A DNA stretch of 64,000 nt. Origin: Lunularia cruciata (Eukaryota > Streptophyta > Marchantiopsida > Lunulariales > Lunulariaceae). Location: contig OX419755.1 in the NCBI GenBank assembly GCA_948567375.1, positions 8,127,001 through 8,191,000 on the forward strand, given 5' to 3'. Positions 11,898 through 23,082 of the stretch are shown one piece after another (positions within the stretch are counted from its first letter, which is position 1; each line of letters starts with the position of its first letter). A program made the position numbers and the translations under genes. The notes beneath the pieces are model-generated. The model was not told where the DNA came from, ran no database searches, and was given only the letters and a program-made list of their open reading frames with translations.

Positions 11898-13490
11898 ATT
11901 GCCTCCCTAGTTGGTAGTTAGGTCACTCAAACTCTAGATAGCCATGTACTTCAAGTATGTGATATGTCTTATGGTGGGTATAGATCAAGAGGTTGGGTGA
12001 TATTGAACCCCATTGTTAGTCGCTTGTTTGAAATCTATATATTCATAAAGAGTGAATTAGCTATAGGTCAAGTATATCAAGGATATAGCCATTTTCCTTG
12101 AACAACCACCATGAGACAAGGAGTCAAACATACCATTTTCCATTCTCCCAAACAACTATCACATACTAACATAGTAGCAACTCCACCAAAAGATCCACAT
12201 AATATACATTGCAAGCTTACAATTACAACAGCCAAGCTTGGAACCATAGTGCCATCAATGTTTAGGAGGTAGCATGGTGTGCAATTGTACACATGATCCT
12301 TCCGAACAACACCATCATGTCTTTCCAACATGAGGATTCAGGAAGACACATTACGCACACTCTCAAGATAGTGCGGCCCATAGTCACATCAAGTTTAGTC
12401 AGTGAGTCTACTATAGATATACATAATCATCCAAATGAAATAAAAAATTCAGAGATATATAACTTATTCCTCAAATAGTAGCATGGTATAAGGTATCCTT
12501 ATGTTGAGAAATCACTAAATTCTCAAAAGCCAATGGTATCACTCTCCAAAAGGTCTTTGCCCATTGAGAACATGCACTTCTCCATATGTCTAGATCATCC
12601 AAGTCCAAAACTACAAGAACATCACAATGAATAAATATAGGTGAATCTAGATCTCATCCATTGAGTAGAAAGTAAGGACAGAAGGATGCTAAGGAGGTTT
12701 GTTGATTGAACTAATAGTCCATGGAAAATCAAGGTAATTGGAGATCCCAATCTACCAAGTGGCCTCTCTACAACCCATACTTACATAATCCTCTCTTCAC
12801 CATCTGAACCACTCTCTTTACTAAACCATCTACCTCAAGGTGATTTCAAGAGGTACTATGGTGATCAATCAATGCCTTGTCAGACAAGACTTGAATTCTC
12901 CCCAAAACTCTATACATTGATCAACTTAAACCTCAATTGGTGCAACAAAATTATTGTGAACCTTATCCAAGAATAAGTAAGTTGTTCCTTCATTGGACTT
13001 GTCAAGAAGTGCCACCAACTCAATCCATTTGGAGAAGTGCTACACCATAACCAAAAAATACCAATGATATCTCACAATCAATGATAAAGGTCCAGCAAAG
13101 TCCAAACTTCAATTGTAAATTAATCTTATGATAGATAATGGGTGTAACTATAGCATGAGGGCATTAAATGATGCTCTAACTTGATCATAAACCACACATT
13201 TGGCAAAAAGCTATTGTACATTGGTTTGTATATCATGCCACCAATAGTGACTCTAGAATAAGTTATATGTACACTTTAATCCAAAATCTTCTAGCTCCTC
13301 ATGAGCATAACATACCGATTGTGGTCTTTGAGATGGAAGTGGTACTACTTGCACTCTACTATCCTCCCATATACAAAGAAAGTATTTGCTCTCCAATCTA
13401 AACTGAGTAGCTTGATGAAGGACATTGTCTCTCTCCTTGGTACCAATTGTACCACCCACAACACCAATGCAAAATTAATCCATCACTAAG
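11898..13490 (-). pseudogene. Family E element remnant: integrase and PHD end
   Basis: This minus-strand remnant of a Ty3/gypsy element matches the better-preserved copy at 17.2-19 kb. It starts in the segment before the integrase zinc-binding region (IGTKERDNVLHQATQFRLE ... AHEELEDFG at 13253-13459). It then runs through a degenerate integrase core and ends in a PHD-finger-like segment (12077-12331), a polypurine tract and the LTR. RT and RNase H are absent. Stops and frameshifts are frequent, so it is non-functional. The joining of an LTR-F leader region to this integrase at about 13.5 kb suggests an internal deletion. Confidence 0.6.
12077..12331 (-). pseudogene. Degenerate PHD finger at integrase C-terminus, copy 2
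   Basis: The frame reads LERHDGVVRKDHVYNCTPC, then C-I-L-C-G-S-F-G-G, then MLVCDSCLGEWKMVCLTPCL. The PHD finger pattern is C-x2-C ... L-x-C-D-x-C-x-x-x-(W/Y)-H-x2-C-L-x-P-P-L. Here the His is replaced (GEWKMVC) and the second Pro of PPL is Cys. The other copy at 17405-17674 keeps both. Its position just before the polypurine tract makes it the last coding part of the element. Confidence 0.6.
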
Positions 13491-15898
13491 CAATCATCAT
13501 GAATATCTCATTGACTTGTACCAATATCTCCACCCTCTAAATCTATGATCTCAACAATTCTCTTGCTTATTATGATGTCACACTTCTACCTAAAGTACAA
13601 TATTTTTGGTTTTTTTGTAGATTCTAGCTAGGAAAAGTTTAGGAATAGTCATTTAGTAAGCAAACAAGGTGAAGATGGTCAGCCAAGACAACCTTTGATG
13701 AGTGAGTCACTCACCTTAGAAGGCCTTTGCTCTAAAGATAGACCTTCATCTTGGGAAGACCTTTGGCCAAAATTATCATTTGCCTTGGAGGCCCTTGGCT
13801 TGAAGCTTCCCACATAAGTATGGCACTGATATATCAAGAACCACAATTAAGGACCATTCAATTTTGTTAACTGCTCACATCTATGAGTAGTGATTTTGCT
13901 AACTGCTCACACCAAAGTGTACGCTTACCAAAAGGTGGTAATGATGTCGTGCTTTGCCTTTCTCTCTCTAAGAACACACATGGTGCCTAGTTGTGGAGCC
14001 TTTAGATCATAGATTGAAGATTAACCTACCCCTAATAGTTTGAGCGTTTGTACAACCCAACCAGTAAAACCTTCCGCTCTAGGTTTTGGTATTCTTGCTA
14101 TCATGTAAGGTGGTAACGGGTAACCTAACCGATCATCATAACACACACTCTTGGTCTACTGGTCATCACTTCCAACATTACCAAGGAGAAAAACACAACA
14201 CTCCTAGGAGGAAAGAACCTAAGCACAACATCTGCACACCAATCCAAACCAATTGGGCATACAACCAAGCATGCAAGCACAAAGAGGATCCAACCACAAG
14301 AAGTCAACAGCAAATCTCCATGCTTTTGGTGGAAATCAGCTTCAGAGCTCCTTTCCCTATCCTCAAGTTGAGTTCAATATGTACTCCAGCTTCCTCAATT
14401 ATTCACTTCAGATTTCAACCAATTCCTAATCCAAGTGTAGAACTTCTATCTCTATTGTTGGAGAAAATCCTATGAAACTCAGATGGGTGTAACTTTCTTT
14501 GTGTGGCTTTAGTCCAAGTGTTCTAGGATTCAATGGAAAGCCTGTTAGATAATTTATCCAATGATATGAAATATGCCTCAATATGACTACTATAACTCCC
14601 TTGAAAAGCTCCCAAACTTAGCCAATTACTCATAGGTTTTTACCCTAATTTTGAAATCCCTATTTTAGGGTTTTCTCCTGGTTCTTGGCAACTTTTCCCC
14701 ACATTTCTGATTTAGAAGTACACTTAAACCTCAAAAATACTCTTGAAACCCAAAACTCTCAATTATAGTCACAATGTAGGAGAATTGATATCCAATCAAG
14801 ATGGAAGATAAAAATTGCTTTACCCAAGCTTATGACAATATTTGCACCAGAGTTTCTTGCATCAATTCTCACTCTGTAGACCCAAAGTCAACTAAAGTTT
14901 TCATAGTAGTTTTTTGTGCTCTTTTCTAACCCTTTAAAAATTTTAATACCCTAATCCAACCTCAAACCCCAGATATGGATCATTCTTGAGCTAAGCTAAC
15001 TTGTGAGCTCTATAAACCCAAGTATGCCTAATCCAAGACCTTGAATTTTCTATTTAAAGAATTCATATGAAATCTTGGCACACAAGTGGAAACCCTAACC
15101 ACCAATAGGACTGGAAATTTTCACAAGGTGATTCAAAACATAACTTGAGGAGTGACCAAATCTTCAAACTTGATCAGAATGTAATCTCTAACTCTTCACA
15201 TTCCAAAGCTCTAACTTCAATTGGCCAATTTTGATTTGAGATTGATCAAATTTTAATATTTCTTGAGCTCAAAACTAGCTCAAACCTTTGTCATCTGTCC
15301 TATCCCCTTAACAGATCATAAAAATGTCTCACAAAGCTCTCTAAATTGTCTATCTTGTCCTCTTGGGTATGAATTCTACCCTTCTTACTTCAATTGATCA
15401 TAACTCCCATAGAATTTATTCAAATCTCTTAAATTTTATCTCAAAATTGTAGCTTTTCTGCTCTTCTCTCCAATTATGGTCTTAAATCCTTGAATGCCCT
15501 CCTGAAACTCCCCCACTTATCCAAAAAACACCCAACTTCTCCTCTTGGAACCCAATCTCTTGCAATTTTATCTTTTAGCTCTTCACCTTTTGATAAGTGA
15601 ACCCGACAACTCACCTTGAAGCTCACGAGCAAAAATTCAAGCATTTCTTAACTATAGGAGCACATATATTGCTAAGTCCTAGACTTACTTGTAAGTAAGC
15701 ACCAAAAGGACAATAGGATCTGGATTTCCCATCACCGACTCCATGAATACCGCTCCAAAATGTATCACCATCCAATCCCATAAGCCATCACAATGTAGAA
15801 TCTGAAACCTGATGCAAAAATGATTTAGGAGTGGCAAATCTAGAGCATGGGACATCTCATGCTAAAATGCAACCTCTGATGCTCTACCACTTGTGCTT
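13491..15898 (-). other. AT-rich retrotransposon leader-like region
   Basis: There are about 2.4 kb with no convincing coding frame. Read on the minus strand it is rich in TTTTGAGCTCAAG-like and TTGATTTGAG-like phrases, resembling the long leader after the family E LTR at 32.6-33.1 kb. It begins just after LTR F and ends where an integrase remnant starts, so it is best read as the 5' leader of a decayed element. The 129-codon plus-strand frame at 14086-14475 looks like chance. Confidence 0.4.
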
Positions 15899-16168
15899 TG
15901 CTACAACTCTCACTCCCAACGTACTCCTCCCCTTTGAGACTGCTTGACTTAAACACACCTTCCTCTCACCTCTCCATCACATATATATACATAAGAGCCC
16001 TCAAACATGATAAGATCATAACCCACTTGACCAATCACATATATGTGCATAGATTGCTCACATGGCAATGTCTCATCCGTTGGATCTATCATACAACCTA
16101 CTCCACTAATGTGGGAATAAACTATGATAAGTTACTTTTTACCGGGCTATGCAAACCACAACACAACA
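15899..16168 (-). repeat. LTR F (minus), 270 bp
   Basis: On the minus strand a polypurine tract (AGAGGGGATGGA, about 16169-16180) is followed by TGTTGTGTTGTGG at 16168. It runs through a TATA-like ATGTATATATATGTG (about 15980) and ends GAGAGTTGTAGCA at 15899. So it has TG...CA ends, a purine tract on one side and a central TATA. A shorter scrap of its first bases recurs at about 19865-19890. Nine bases past the end lies TGGTAGAGCATCAGAGG, which resembles the initiator-Met primer site with five extra bases; this is weak. Confidence 0.55.
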
Positions 16169-17112
16169 TCCATCCCCTCTAAACTTGTGCATCCTCCGGT
16201 ATGCACCAATTGATCAGACCTCACATTGTAGTCGGAGTCATACCACCTCCTCATCTAATTGGTGAGATCGTCATTCTCTAGTAGTAGATCTTCATCTTGG
16301 AACTGAAAGAGATCCAACTCTTTGTTAACTTTGTTCGTGCTCCAACTTCCTTCTTGCTATTTGAAGAGTTTCACATGCTTGCCAACAATTGGGACCTTAA
16401 GTTGCTTCCATCCAACTCTCAAAGAGAGTAAGTAGCATTATCCAACACACTAATCACCACATACAGTCCAAACCAATGCTTTGAGAATTTTCTCATAGCG
16501 CTATGTTGGTTATCAAGACTACTATCATAGACTCGTACCCAATCTCCCTCTCAAATATCTCTTGGCCTCAAGCAATGGCATTTGTCAAATCTGTCCTTGT
16601 CCCTAGGTGGGCCTTCTTAAGCCTCTCAAGTGCTAGCTCAACATGCTCTGGCCTTTTCTCAGATTGACAAATCCTAAGTGCTAGAAGCTCCTCCCTAGAT
16701 ATGTGATCTTCCCAAGGTAGGACACTCCAAGTGGGTATTTGCTCCTCAATTGGCATAATTGGTTTCTGCCCATGTATCAACTCCACGGGCATGTAACCAG
16801 TAACTGAACTATGAGTGGTTCAATCTGCCCATAGAGCAAATGGTAGGAGCCACGGACACTCATTCACTCTCCCTTGGCATACTTTTACAATGGCTTTCAC
16901 AATAGGTGGATGACCTTGCTCACTCTTGGCATTTCCCTCCAGGTTGTAAGTTGTCATAAGAGCCAATTTGACTCCACACCTCTCAAAGAAACCTTGGCTT
17001 CTTGGGTATTTAGCTCTCCTTGGTTTGCTATAATTTTTACTACACACCCATATCTACAAACCACATCCTCCAACAGAAATCTGCATATTCCCTTGCTGGT
17101 TTTGGTTTTTGT
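16169..17112 (-). pseudogene. Family F Ty3/gypsy integrase fragment
   Basis: The minus-strand frames read as the second half of a retroviral-type integrase. Segments are FLLEDVVCRYGCVVKIIANQG, CGVKLALMTTYNLEGNAKSEQ (the usual H-P-Q-T-D/N-G-Q-x-E region, here with SEQ at the Glu position), PWLLPFALWAD and GYMPVELIHGQKPIMPIEEQ. The family is clearly different from A, D and E. Stops and small frameshifts break it. On its upstream side it is cut by the LTR fragment of E at 17113, so E and F were joined by insertion or deletion. A polypurine tract and LTR F follow. Confidence 0.65.
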
Positions 17113-17211
17113 GCATATATACATTGCTACACAACAAACATCATTGTCAACATCATACACTGTAGAAGCACAACTTACACGTAGGTCATACATAGACTCT
17201 AAAGTGCCACA
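17113..17211 (-). repeat. Family E LTR fragment (first about 100 bp)
   Basis: On the minus strand a polypurine run (GGGGGGCAAT, 17212-17222) is followed by TGTGGCACTTTAGAGTC. The segment ends at TATATATGCA (17113), immediately joined to family F integrase. This is the same segment of about 100 bp that occurs twice in the 11273-11897 LTR and once at 53631-53735. The purine tract at its border is the best evidence that TGTGGCAC is a true LTR start. Confidence 0.6.
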
Positions 17212-17404
17212 ATTGCCCCCCTAGCTGGTGGTTAGGTCCCTCTAACTCCATATAGCCATCTATTCCAAGTATATGGTATACCCTATCATGGACAAAAGAT
17301 CAAGAGGTCGGGTGCTATCAAGCCCTATTGTTAGTCGTCTGCCTGCAACCTATAAAGGATGAACTAGCTAATCATCAAGTATATCTAAGACATAACCATT
17401 ATCC

Positions 17405-17674
17405 CTAAGGAACCATCATGAGGGGAGGAGTCATACATGCCATATGCCATCCTCTCAAACAGCTATCACACACTAACATAGTAGCAGCTCCACTAGAAGA
17501 GCCACATAACATACATCTCAAGCCTACATGTACAAGTGCCAAGCTAGGGTCCATATTACCATCAATGTTTGGGAGGTGGCATGGTGCACAATTGTGCACA
17601 TGATCCTTCCAAATAACACCATCACGTCTTTCCAACACAAGGATTCCAGATGGAAAAACCTCATGCACTCTCAA
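17405..17674 (-). pseudogene. Integrase C-terminal tail with PHD finger
   Basis: An 89-codon minus-strand frame reads LERRDGVIWKDHVHNCAPCH, then CMLCGSSSGAATMLVCDSC, then LRGWHMACMTPPL. This fits the PHD finger: C-x2-C, L-x-C-D-x-C, W-H-x2-C and the x-PPL tail. The pair before it (NCAPCH) could add ligands. The PHD family reads histone H3 tails; in host proteins the aromatic and acidic pocket residues set the specificity. In the element it sits directly after the integrase region and before the polypurine tract, the position of the chromodomain in chromoviruses. By analogy it may steer integration to chromatin with a given mark; that is inference. A second, more decayed copy at 12077-12331 shows it is part of the family, not a chance graft. 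Confidence 0.8.
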
Positions 17675-19092
17675 GATAGTGCGGCTTGTTAAAACATCAA
17701 GTGTTATCGGTGTTGTCTGCTATAGATATATATAGTCACCTAGATAAAATTGATGCATTGAGTATCTATAACCTCCTCCTTGAATAGTAGCATAATGTAA
17801 GGTATCTCTATGTTGAGCAATCGCTAAGTTCTCAAAGGCCATCAGCATCCAGAAGATCTTTGCCCATTGAGAACATGCACTCACCCATACATCAGGATCA
17901 TCCAAGTCCAAGACTACAATAGCATCTTGACAAATGGCTACAAGTAAATCTGGACTCATCCATAAAATAGAAAGTAAGGAGAGAAGGATGCTAAGGAGGC
18001 TTGCTGGCTGAACCAATAGCCCATGGCCAACCAAGGTAATTGGAGATCCCAATCTCCCAAGTGGCCTCTCTATAAACCATACTTTTGCAATCCTCTCTTC
18101 ACTATTTGAACCACTTTCTCTACTAATCAATCTGCCTTAGGGTGATCTTGGGAGGTAGTACGATGATCAATCAAAACCTTGTCACACAAGACCTAAAACT
18201 CCCCTAAGAACTTTGTACCTTGATCAGTCAAAACCTCAACTGGTGCACCAAACTGACTAAGAATCTGATCCAAGGACGAGTAAGCCGTCCATCCCTTCAC
18301 TGGACTTGTTAGGAACTGCCACCAACTCAATCCACTTGGAGAAGTGTTCCACCATCACCAAAACATACCGATGATGTCTCACAATCAATGGTAAAGGTCC
18401 ATCAAAGTCCAAACTTCAATGGTAACCCAATTCCACGATAGGTAATGGGTGTAATTGTGGCGTAAGAGCATTAAATGATGCTCTAACTTGGTCACAAACC
18501 ACACACCTGGCAACAAATTGCTACACATTGGTCTGCATACCGCACCATTAATAATGACTCTAGAGTACACTATATATATACTTTTCCGAAATGTCCTAGC
18601 TCCTCATGAGCATGATCGATCAACTACAATCTTTGAGATGGAAGTGGTACTACTCTCACTCTATCATCCTCCCATACATGCAAAAGTTATCTTCCCTCCA
18701 ATCTAAACCATCTAGTTTGTTGAAGAACATGGTCTCTCTCCTTGGTCCCAATCGTGCCACCCACAACACCAATGCAAAGATAGTCCATCACTAAGACATG
18801 ATCATGAATGTCTTGTTGAACTGTACCAATATCTTCACTCTCTTGATCTGTGACCTCAATAACTCCTCTTGTATGCGCTAAGAGAGATACCACCAAAGTC
18901 TCAAAAATATACAAAGAAAGGCATATGCATGCCAACCTAGAACCATCTCCTCATCTATCTCACCATGCCAACGTGCTTTGGTCTGATCTATTGGTTGGGC
19001 CATGGGTTTCTACTCAACCCATTTGCATCATGGTTCACCACTCCATGTTTGTGAATGACCGTGAAATCATACTCTTGTAAAATCAGAGCCCA

Positions 19093-19452
19093 TCATACAA
19101 ATTTCCTTGAAAGCTTGTTGGACTCCATCAACCACTTCAATAGCTGATGATCAATGATAAGAGTAAAGGGGTTACCAAATAGGTAACATAAAAAATGTGC
19201 TATTGCCCAAATTGATGCCAAGCACTCCCCCTCATATGAACTATACTTTGCATCCATTGAATTGTTGGAGCGACTAGCATAGGCCACCACAAACTCCTTC
19301 CCCTCATCATCATGTTGGGTGAGCATTGCTCCAAGCTCCAATATACTCCAATCAGTGTGAACTTGAAAAGGTTGTCCTTTGATCGGTCTTCTCAAAATAG
19401 GAGCAGATGTCAACTTCTCCTTGAGCTCTACAAAAGCTCTCTCCAACACCAC
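19093..19452 (-). pseudogene. Family E RNase H domain
   Basis: The 119-codon frame contains AFVELKEKLTSAPILRRP, FQVHTDWSILELGAMLTQHD, FVVAYASRSNNSMDAKYSSY, EGECLASIWAIAHF and FTLIIDHQLLKWLMES. These are the classical Ty3/gypsy RNase H blocks, with the catalytic acidic residues at TDWS, YEGE and IIDH. Compared with the plus-strand copy (52280-52537) it differs by few substitutions. The neighbouring RT and integrase lie in slightly different frames. Confidence 0.8.
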
Positions 19453-19571
19453 TCTTGTGTAAGCTTGGTCAGCTTCATCAAGGCCTTGGCAATGGCACTA
19501 AATCCTCTAACATAGCGGTAATAGAAGTTTACCAATCCAAGGAATGTTCACACTCTACTCACATCTATAGG

Positions 19572-19862
19572 TCAAGGAATAAGTGCAATAGCTTCCACCT
19601 TGGTTTGTTGAACACCAAGTCCACGGGGGTAGATAGTGTGACCCAAATACTCAACCTGCTCATGGAAGAACCTACACTTCCTAGGATGTAATTTGAGTCC
19701 ATGAGATCTCAATCTCTCAAACACCTCCAACAATTGTCTCCCATGCTCCTCCACAATAGTGCTATAGACCAAAATGTCATCAGTATAGCACCAAGCAAAA
19801 TCCAACCCAACTAGGATCCTATCCATGACCTTTGGAACTCAACAAGAGCATTCTTTAACCCA
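19572..19862 (-). pseudogene. Family E reverse transcriptase, C-terminal part
   Basis: The frame includes MDRILVGLDFAWCYTDDILV, HGRQLLEVFERLRSHGLKLH and CRFFHEQVEYLGHTIYPRG, the palm and connection blocks of Ty3/gypsy RT. The active-site box is YTDD, whereas the plus-strand relative has YIDD; both keep the two Asp. The fragment begins abruptly near 19862 (GLKNALVEF), where unrelated LTR-F-like sequence takes over. Confidence 0.8.
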
Positions 19863-21740
19863 AACATTTTTATGGGCTACACAAACCACAACATGACAAC
19901 AATTGAACCAAGATGGTAAATATTGGTCTAAGGCCTAGAACCTCTTCACTTTTTACAAAATTCATCTAAAATTCACCCCCGGACGGCATGACCCTAGATA
20001 ATATTTTGGCTCAACTAAATATGACCTTTGAGGCCAAATTTATATCTACTTTTTGAGATAGGAAGACCAACAATGGTTGGTCTATCCCCAAAATTGAAGA
20101 TCCTTGGAGGAAGATCTTAGAGGAGCTAGTCATGAAGTTGTTTAAATCCAAGAAAAAGCTTGTTTGCACTAGGCAGTACCAACCTTCATCACTGCAAGCT
20201 TGGCCTTCACTAGGCATAGCTCTGCTCAGTATTGTTCCAGCAAGGTATCACTATCCTTCTTCCACGCCTTGAGGTTTGAGGACAAGGTATCATGCTCCCT
20301 TTTGGCCCATCATAGCTTTGCATCTTTATCTATGAGAGCATCATTCATCTCATGAACTCATAATAAGTCAGCACTTGGGACCATTTCTCCTTGTTTGGTC
20401 CAACCTGCTGAAGTTTGATTGTGGTGACAACTTCTCCCTCTCATGACCAAACTCCCTCCCAAATGGTGCAAGCTCACAAGCCTCCAATTGGTCTAGCTTT
20501 TGCTCTTGGTAATGGCAATGCCCCTGGAGCTCAATAAGTTGAGCCTTTAGGTGCACAATGCTTGTGGGAGCCTCGGTCAACTCTTTCTCCACTCCAAGCT
20601 TCTCCCATATGGTCTTCTAAATTTGATAATATAAAAACTATCTATCACAATTGGGTCAATATCTTGATATGTAGGCAGCAGGTCCTCCATGGCTTTCAAC
20701 ACCAACCCTAACATGTGAACAACCTAGGTTGACAAGGGTAGGTATTTCACAAGATAATCGAGCTCCAACTCCTTGTAGGTTGGTGAGGTCAGACTAACCC
20801 TTATTTCTTCTTGTTGTAGTGTTGGGTTTTTTTCCCGTTCTTGTAAGCAATCATGAATAGGTGTGGTCTTCACTAGGTTTGGTGGAGAACTCGACATTCC
20901 CTTCTCCTTCACCAATCTTCCACCACCCAACACTTCAAATGCTACTACAATCTTAGCAATAGCTGTTGAAGCCACAATTACTTTATCTAGGTCTAAGGAG
21001 AGTTGTCTCCTTAAACCCTTCCCCTCTCTCCACTTGAAAACCTCCTCTCTTTTGACCATGAGAGTGTGGTCAAGACATCCTCATGTATAGGTCCTTGGGA
21101 TAGAGTCACCACCCATTGCTCTTATGAAGGCAATGCAAGTGAGCTCCAGATTGTCTTCATTCTCCATGTTGGAGGAGAGGTCTTCTTGAGTTGTAACTAG
21201 GATATATGAATATTCTCCTCCTCATCCACCATAGTCTCTTTTTCTCTCTTGGTGGCGGGCTGATCTAATGCCCTCAACTCCACCACCACCACAAGAGTGG
21301 ATTGTATTTCCATGCTTTGCTCCACATCACTACCCCTTTCTTATGGAGGACACTTCAAATTTTTTTCAGTTTTTTCAATTTAAAAGTCTCATATTTTTGA
21401 GGTGCCACCTCCCTCAAATGATTCCTTTTCCCCACTCACTTGTGGTTTTTTAACATGGGGAGTTCTTAGAGATTGGTAGTCACTCCCATCCTGATTTCCC
21501 GACACACCCACGGATTAGGAATTCTCTTTGTCTAAGGAGCTCACAACTTGAGGATTAGGCTTATGTCTCTTCCTTGACTAGGTTTGCATTGCGTTTGCCT
21601 TTCATTTGCTCATGCTTACTCCCATCATATCAATTGGCACTCATTTCCCTATCTTTTTGTGTTGCAACAAGGCCTCCTTATACTTCTTGGTTTTTATAAC
21701 ATGTTTGGGTTGGGCTTGATGGTAGCCCATTGGTCTAATA
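19863..21740 (-). other. Unrecognised segment with minus-strand frames
   Basis: Two minus-strand frames stand out. One of 74 codons (20368-20592) is Leu/Glu/Gln-rich (IVHLKAQLIELQGHCHYQEQ) and could form a short coiled coil. One of 111 codons (20724-21059) has no known motif. Their shared strand and similar composition suggest one old protein-coding unit, perhaps a gag or captured gene fragment of a minus-strand element. I found no zinc knuckle, protease or LTR border. Both are interrupted and I assign no function. Confidence 0.3.
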
Positions 21741-21857
21741 CCATTAGCTAGACACATTATTTAGAGTGCAATATTTTGAGCAACATCTTTGCCATTAATG
21801 CAATCTTTTGAGCAATAGCTTCACAACAAAGATATTGTGACTTAAAAGGGAGAGGTT
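21741..21857 (+). pseudogene. 3' end of a family C/D element with polypurine tract
   Basis: This segment matches the last interior bases of element D at 31745-31837 (CAATCTTTTGAGC ... AAGATATTGTGACTT). It ends in the polypurine tract AAAAGGGAGAGG (21844-21855), directly followed by TGTAATAC, the start of LTR C. It is the tail of an element whose body has been lost to the left. Confidence 0.55.
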
Positions 21858-22335
21858 TGTAATACTGTTAGCTAGACATATTATCTAGAGGTGGAGATTG
21901 GCTTGGTAAACTCTAGAAGGATGTTATATATGATGGTCTAAGTGGATAAGATAGAGATGTCACCAAAAGAGTACTTCCACTAATAGGGAAAAGGCCAAAA
22001 ATACCTTGAAAACTTTTAGAGTCAATTTTGGATGCCTAAACAAATGAATTAGGCCTTGAAAATGATAATAGTCATTTCTCTTTGGTAGAAAGGTGTTGCC
22101 TTCTCCCCCATGTTTGTTTCATTGAGAGTTTTCTAACAATATGTCACTCATGCTATTCTAAGCTTCTTACAAGAAGATTCTCCAAAGATTCCCTTTGGTC
22201 AAAGTTGTTTGATCAACCAAATAGGGCAAGGATCTACATGTCACCTATCCATGCAACTTATCTAAGGATGGAGCTTTTTAGCATATCATTAATCTATGTA
22301 TTTGATCCAAGGGTGGAGCTCCCTTTGAGTGAGTG
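21858..22335 (+). repeat. LTR C, plus orientation, truncated
   Basis: It starts TGTAATACTGTTAGC after a polypurine tract and follows the LTR C sequence (ATTATCTAGAGGTGGAGATTGG, CACCAAAAGAGTACTTCCAC). It stops at GGAGCTCCCTTTGAG, about 45 bp before the TATA box seen in the complete copies. It is immediately followed by an LTR C in the opposite orientation. Confidence 0.7.
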
Positions 22336-22339
22336 GATT

Positions 22340-23082
22340 TGTAATATTCTGAGGATAGAGAAACACAATAAAAAAAAACACAAATTCCACACTCAAACTA
22401 TGATGCAGCAAAGGAGCACCTTCTCTTTATTATATAGCCAAAGAGTATCTCCTCCAAGGAAGCTCCACCATAGGATTAGGTACATGGATAGGTGACATGT
22501 TTGTGAGTTCTACCCTTAGATTACTTGCTTGGACGGGTGACATGTTGGTCCTGGTCCCATCTGGTTGGTCAAATAGGCTTTGATCAAAGGGATATTTTAG
22601 TGATTCTTCTTGTAGAAATCTCAAAATTACATGGATGAAGTACCATACGAAAGCTCTTGGCAAGACAAACCAGGGAGAGGAAGGCTAGCCCCTACTCCAT
22701 GGTGGGGAGAGAAGTTTTCATATTTTTTAGGCCTAATTCATCCATTTAGGCCTCCAAAATTGCCTCTGAAGTTTTAAGGCCTATTTTGGCTTTTGCTCTA
22801 TTAGTAGAAGTGCTCTTTTGGTGATATCCCTATCTAATTTACATTCTCCATCATGTGTAACGTCCTTTAAGATCTCACCACCCCAAGTTTCACCTCTAGA
22901 TCATATGTCTAACTATTGATTCTAAAGTTTCCAAGCATGTTGTGGTTTTTGGCCTATTAGTAAAAGTACTCTTTTGGTGATATCTCTATTTGATCTACTT
23001 AGTCCATAATGTATAACATCCTTCTAGATGTTACCAAACCAAATTTTATCTCTAGATCATTTATCTAGCTATTGGTATTACA
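22340..23082 (-). repeat. LTR C, minus orientation, complete (743 bp)
   Basis: Plus-strand ends are TGTAATATTCTGAGG (22340) and TTGGTATTACA (23082), so on its own strand it reads TGTAATACC ... ATTACA. Its TATA region is GGCTATATAATAAAGAG (about 22420-22440). It contains an internal direct repeat of about 170 bp: the ATCTAGAGGTGAAA ... CCAAAAGAGTACTT block occurs twice. It is flanked on the right by element A1 pol sequence. The facing copy on the left makes a large imperfect inverted repeat. Confidence 0.7.

Larger units (their letters stand above)
17212..19862 (-). pseudogene. Family E Ty3/gypsy pol remnant (RT end to PHD)
   Basis: On the minus strand, in order: the C-terminal part of reverse transcriptase (19572-19862), RNase H (19093-19452), integrase zinc-binding region (about 18480-18935), integrase core (about 17720-18470), a C-terminal tail with a PHD finger (17405-17674), polypurine tract and LTR start. 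RT to RNase H to integrase is the Ty3/gypsy order. RT and RNase H are near-identical to those at 52.0-52.6 kb, so this is the same family as the plus-strand element with the methyltransferase. The copy is truncated at 19862, where an LTR-F-like scrap abuts the RT, so gag, protease and any methyltransferase are missing. Frameshifts make it inactive. Confidence 0.8.
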
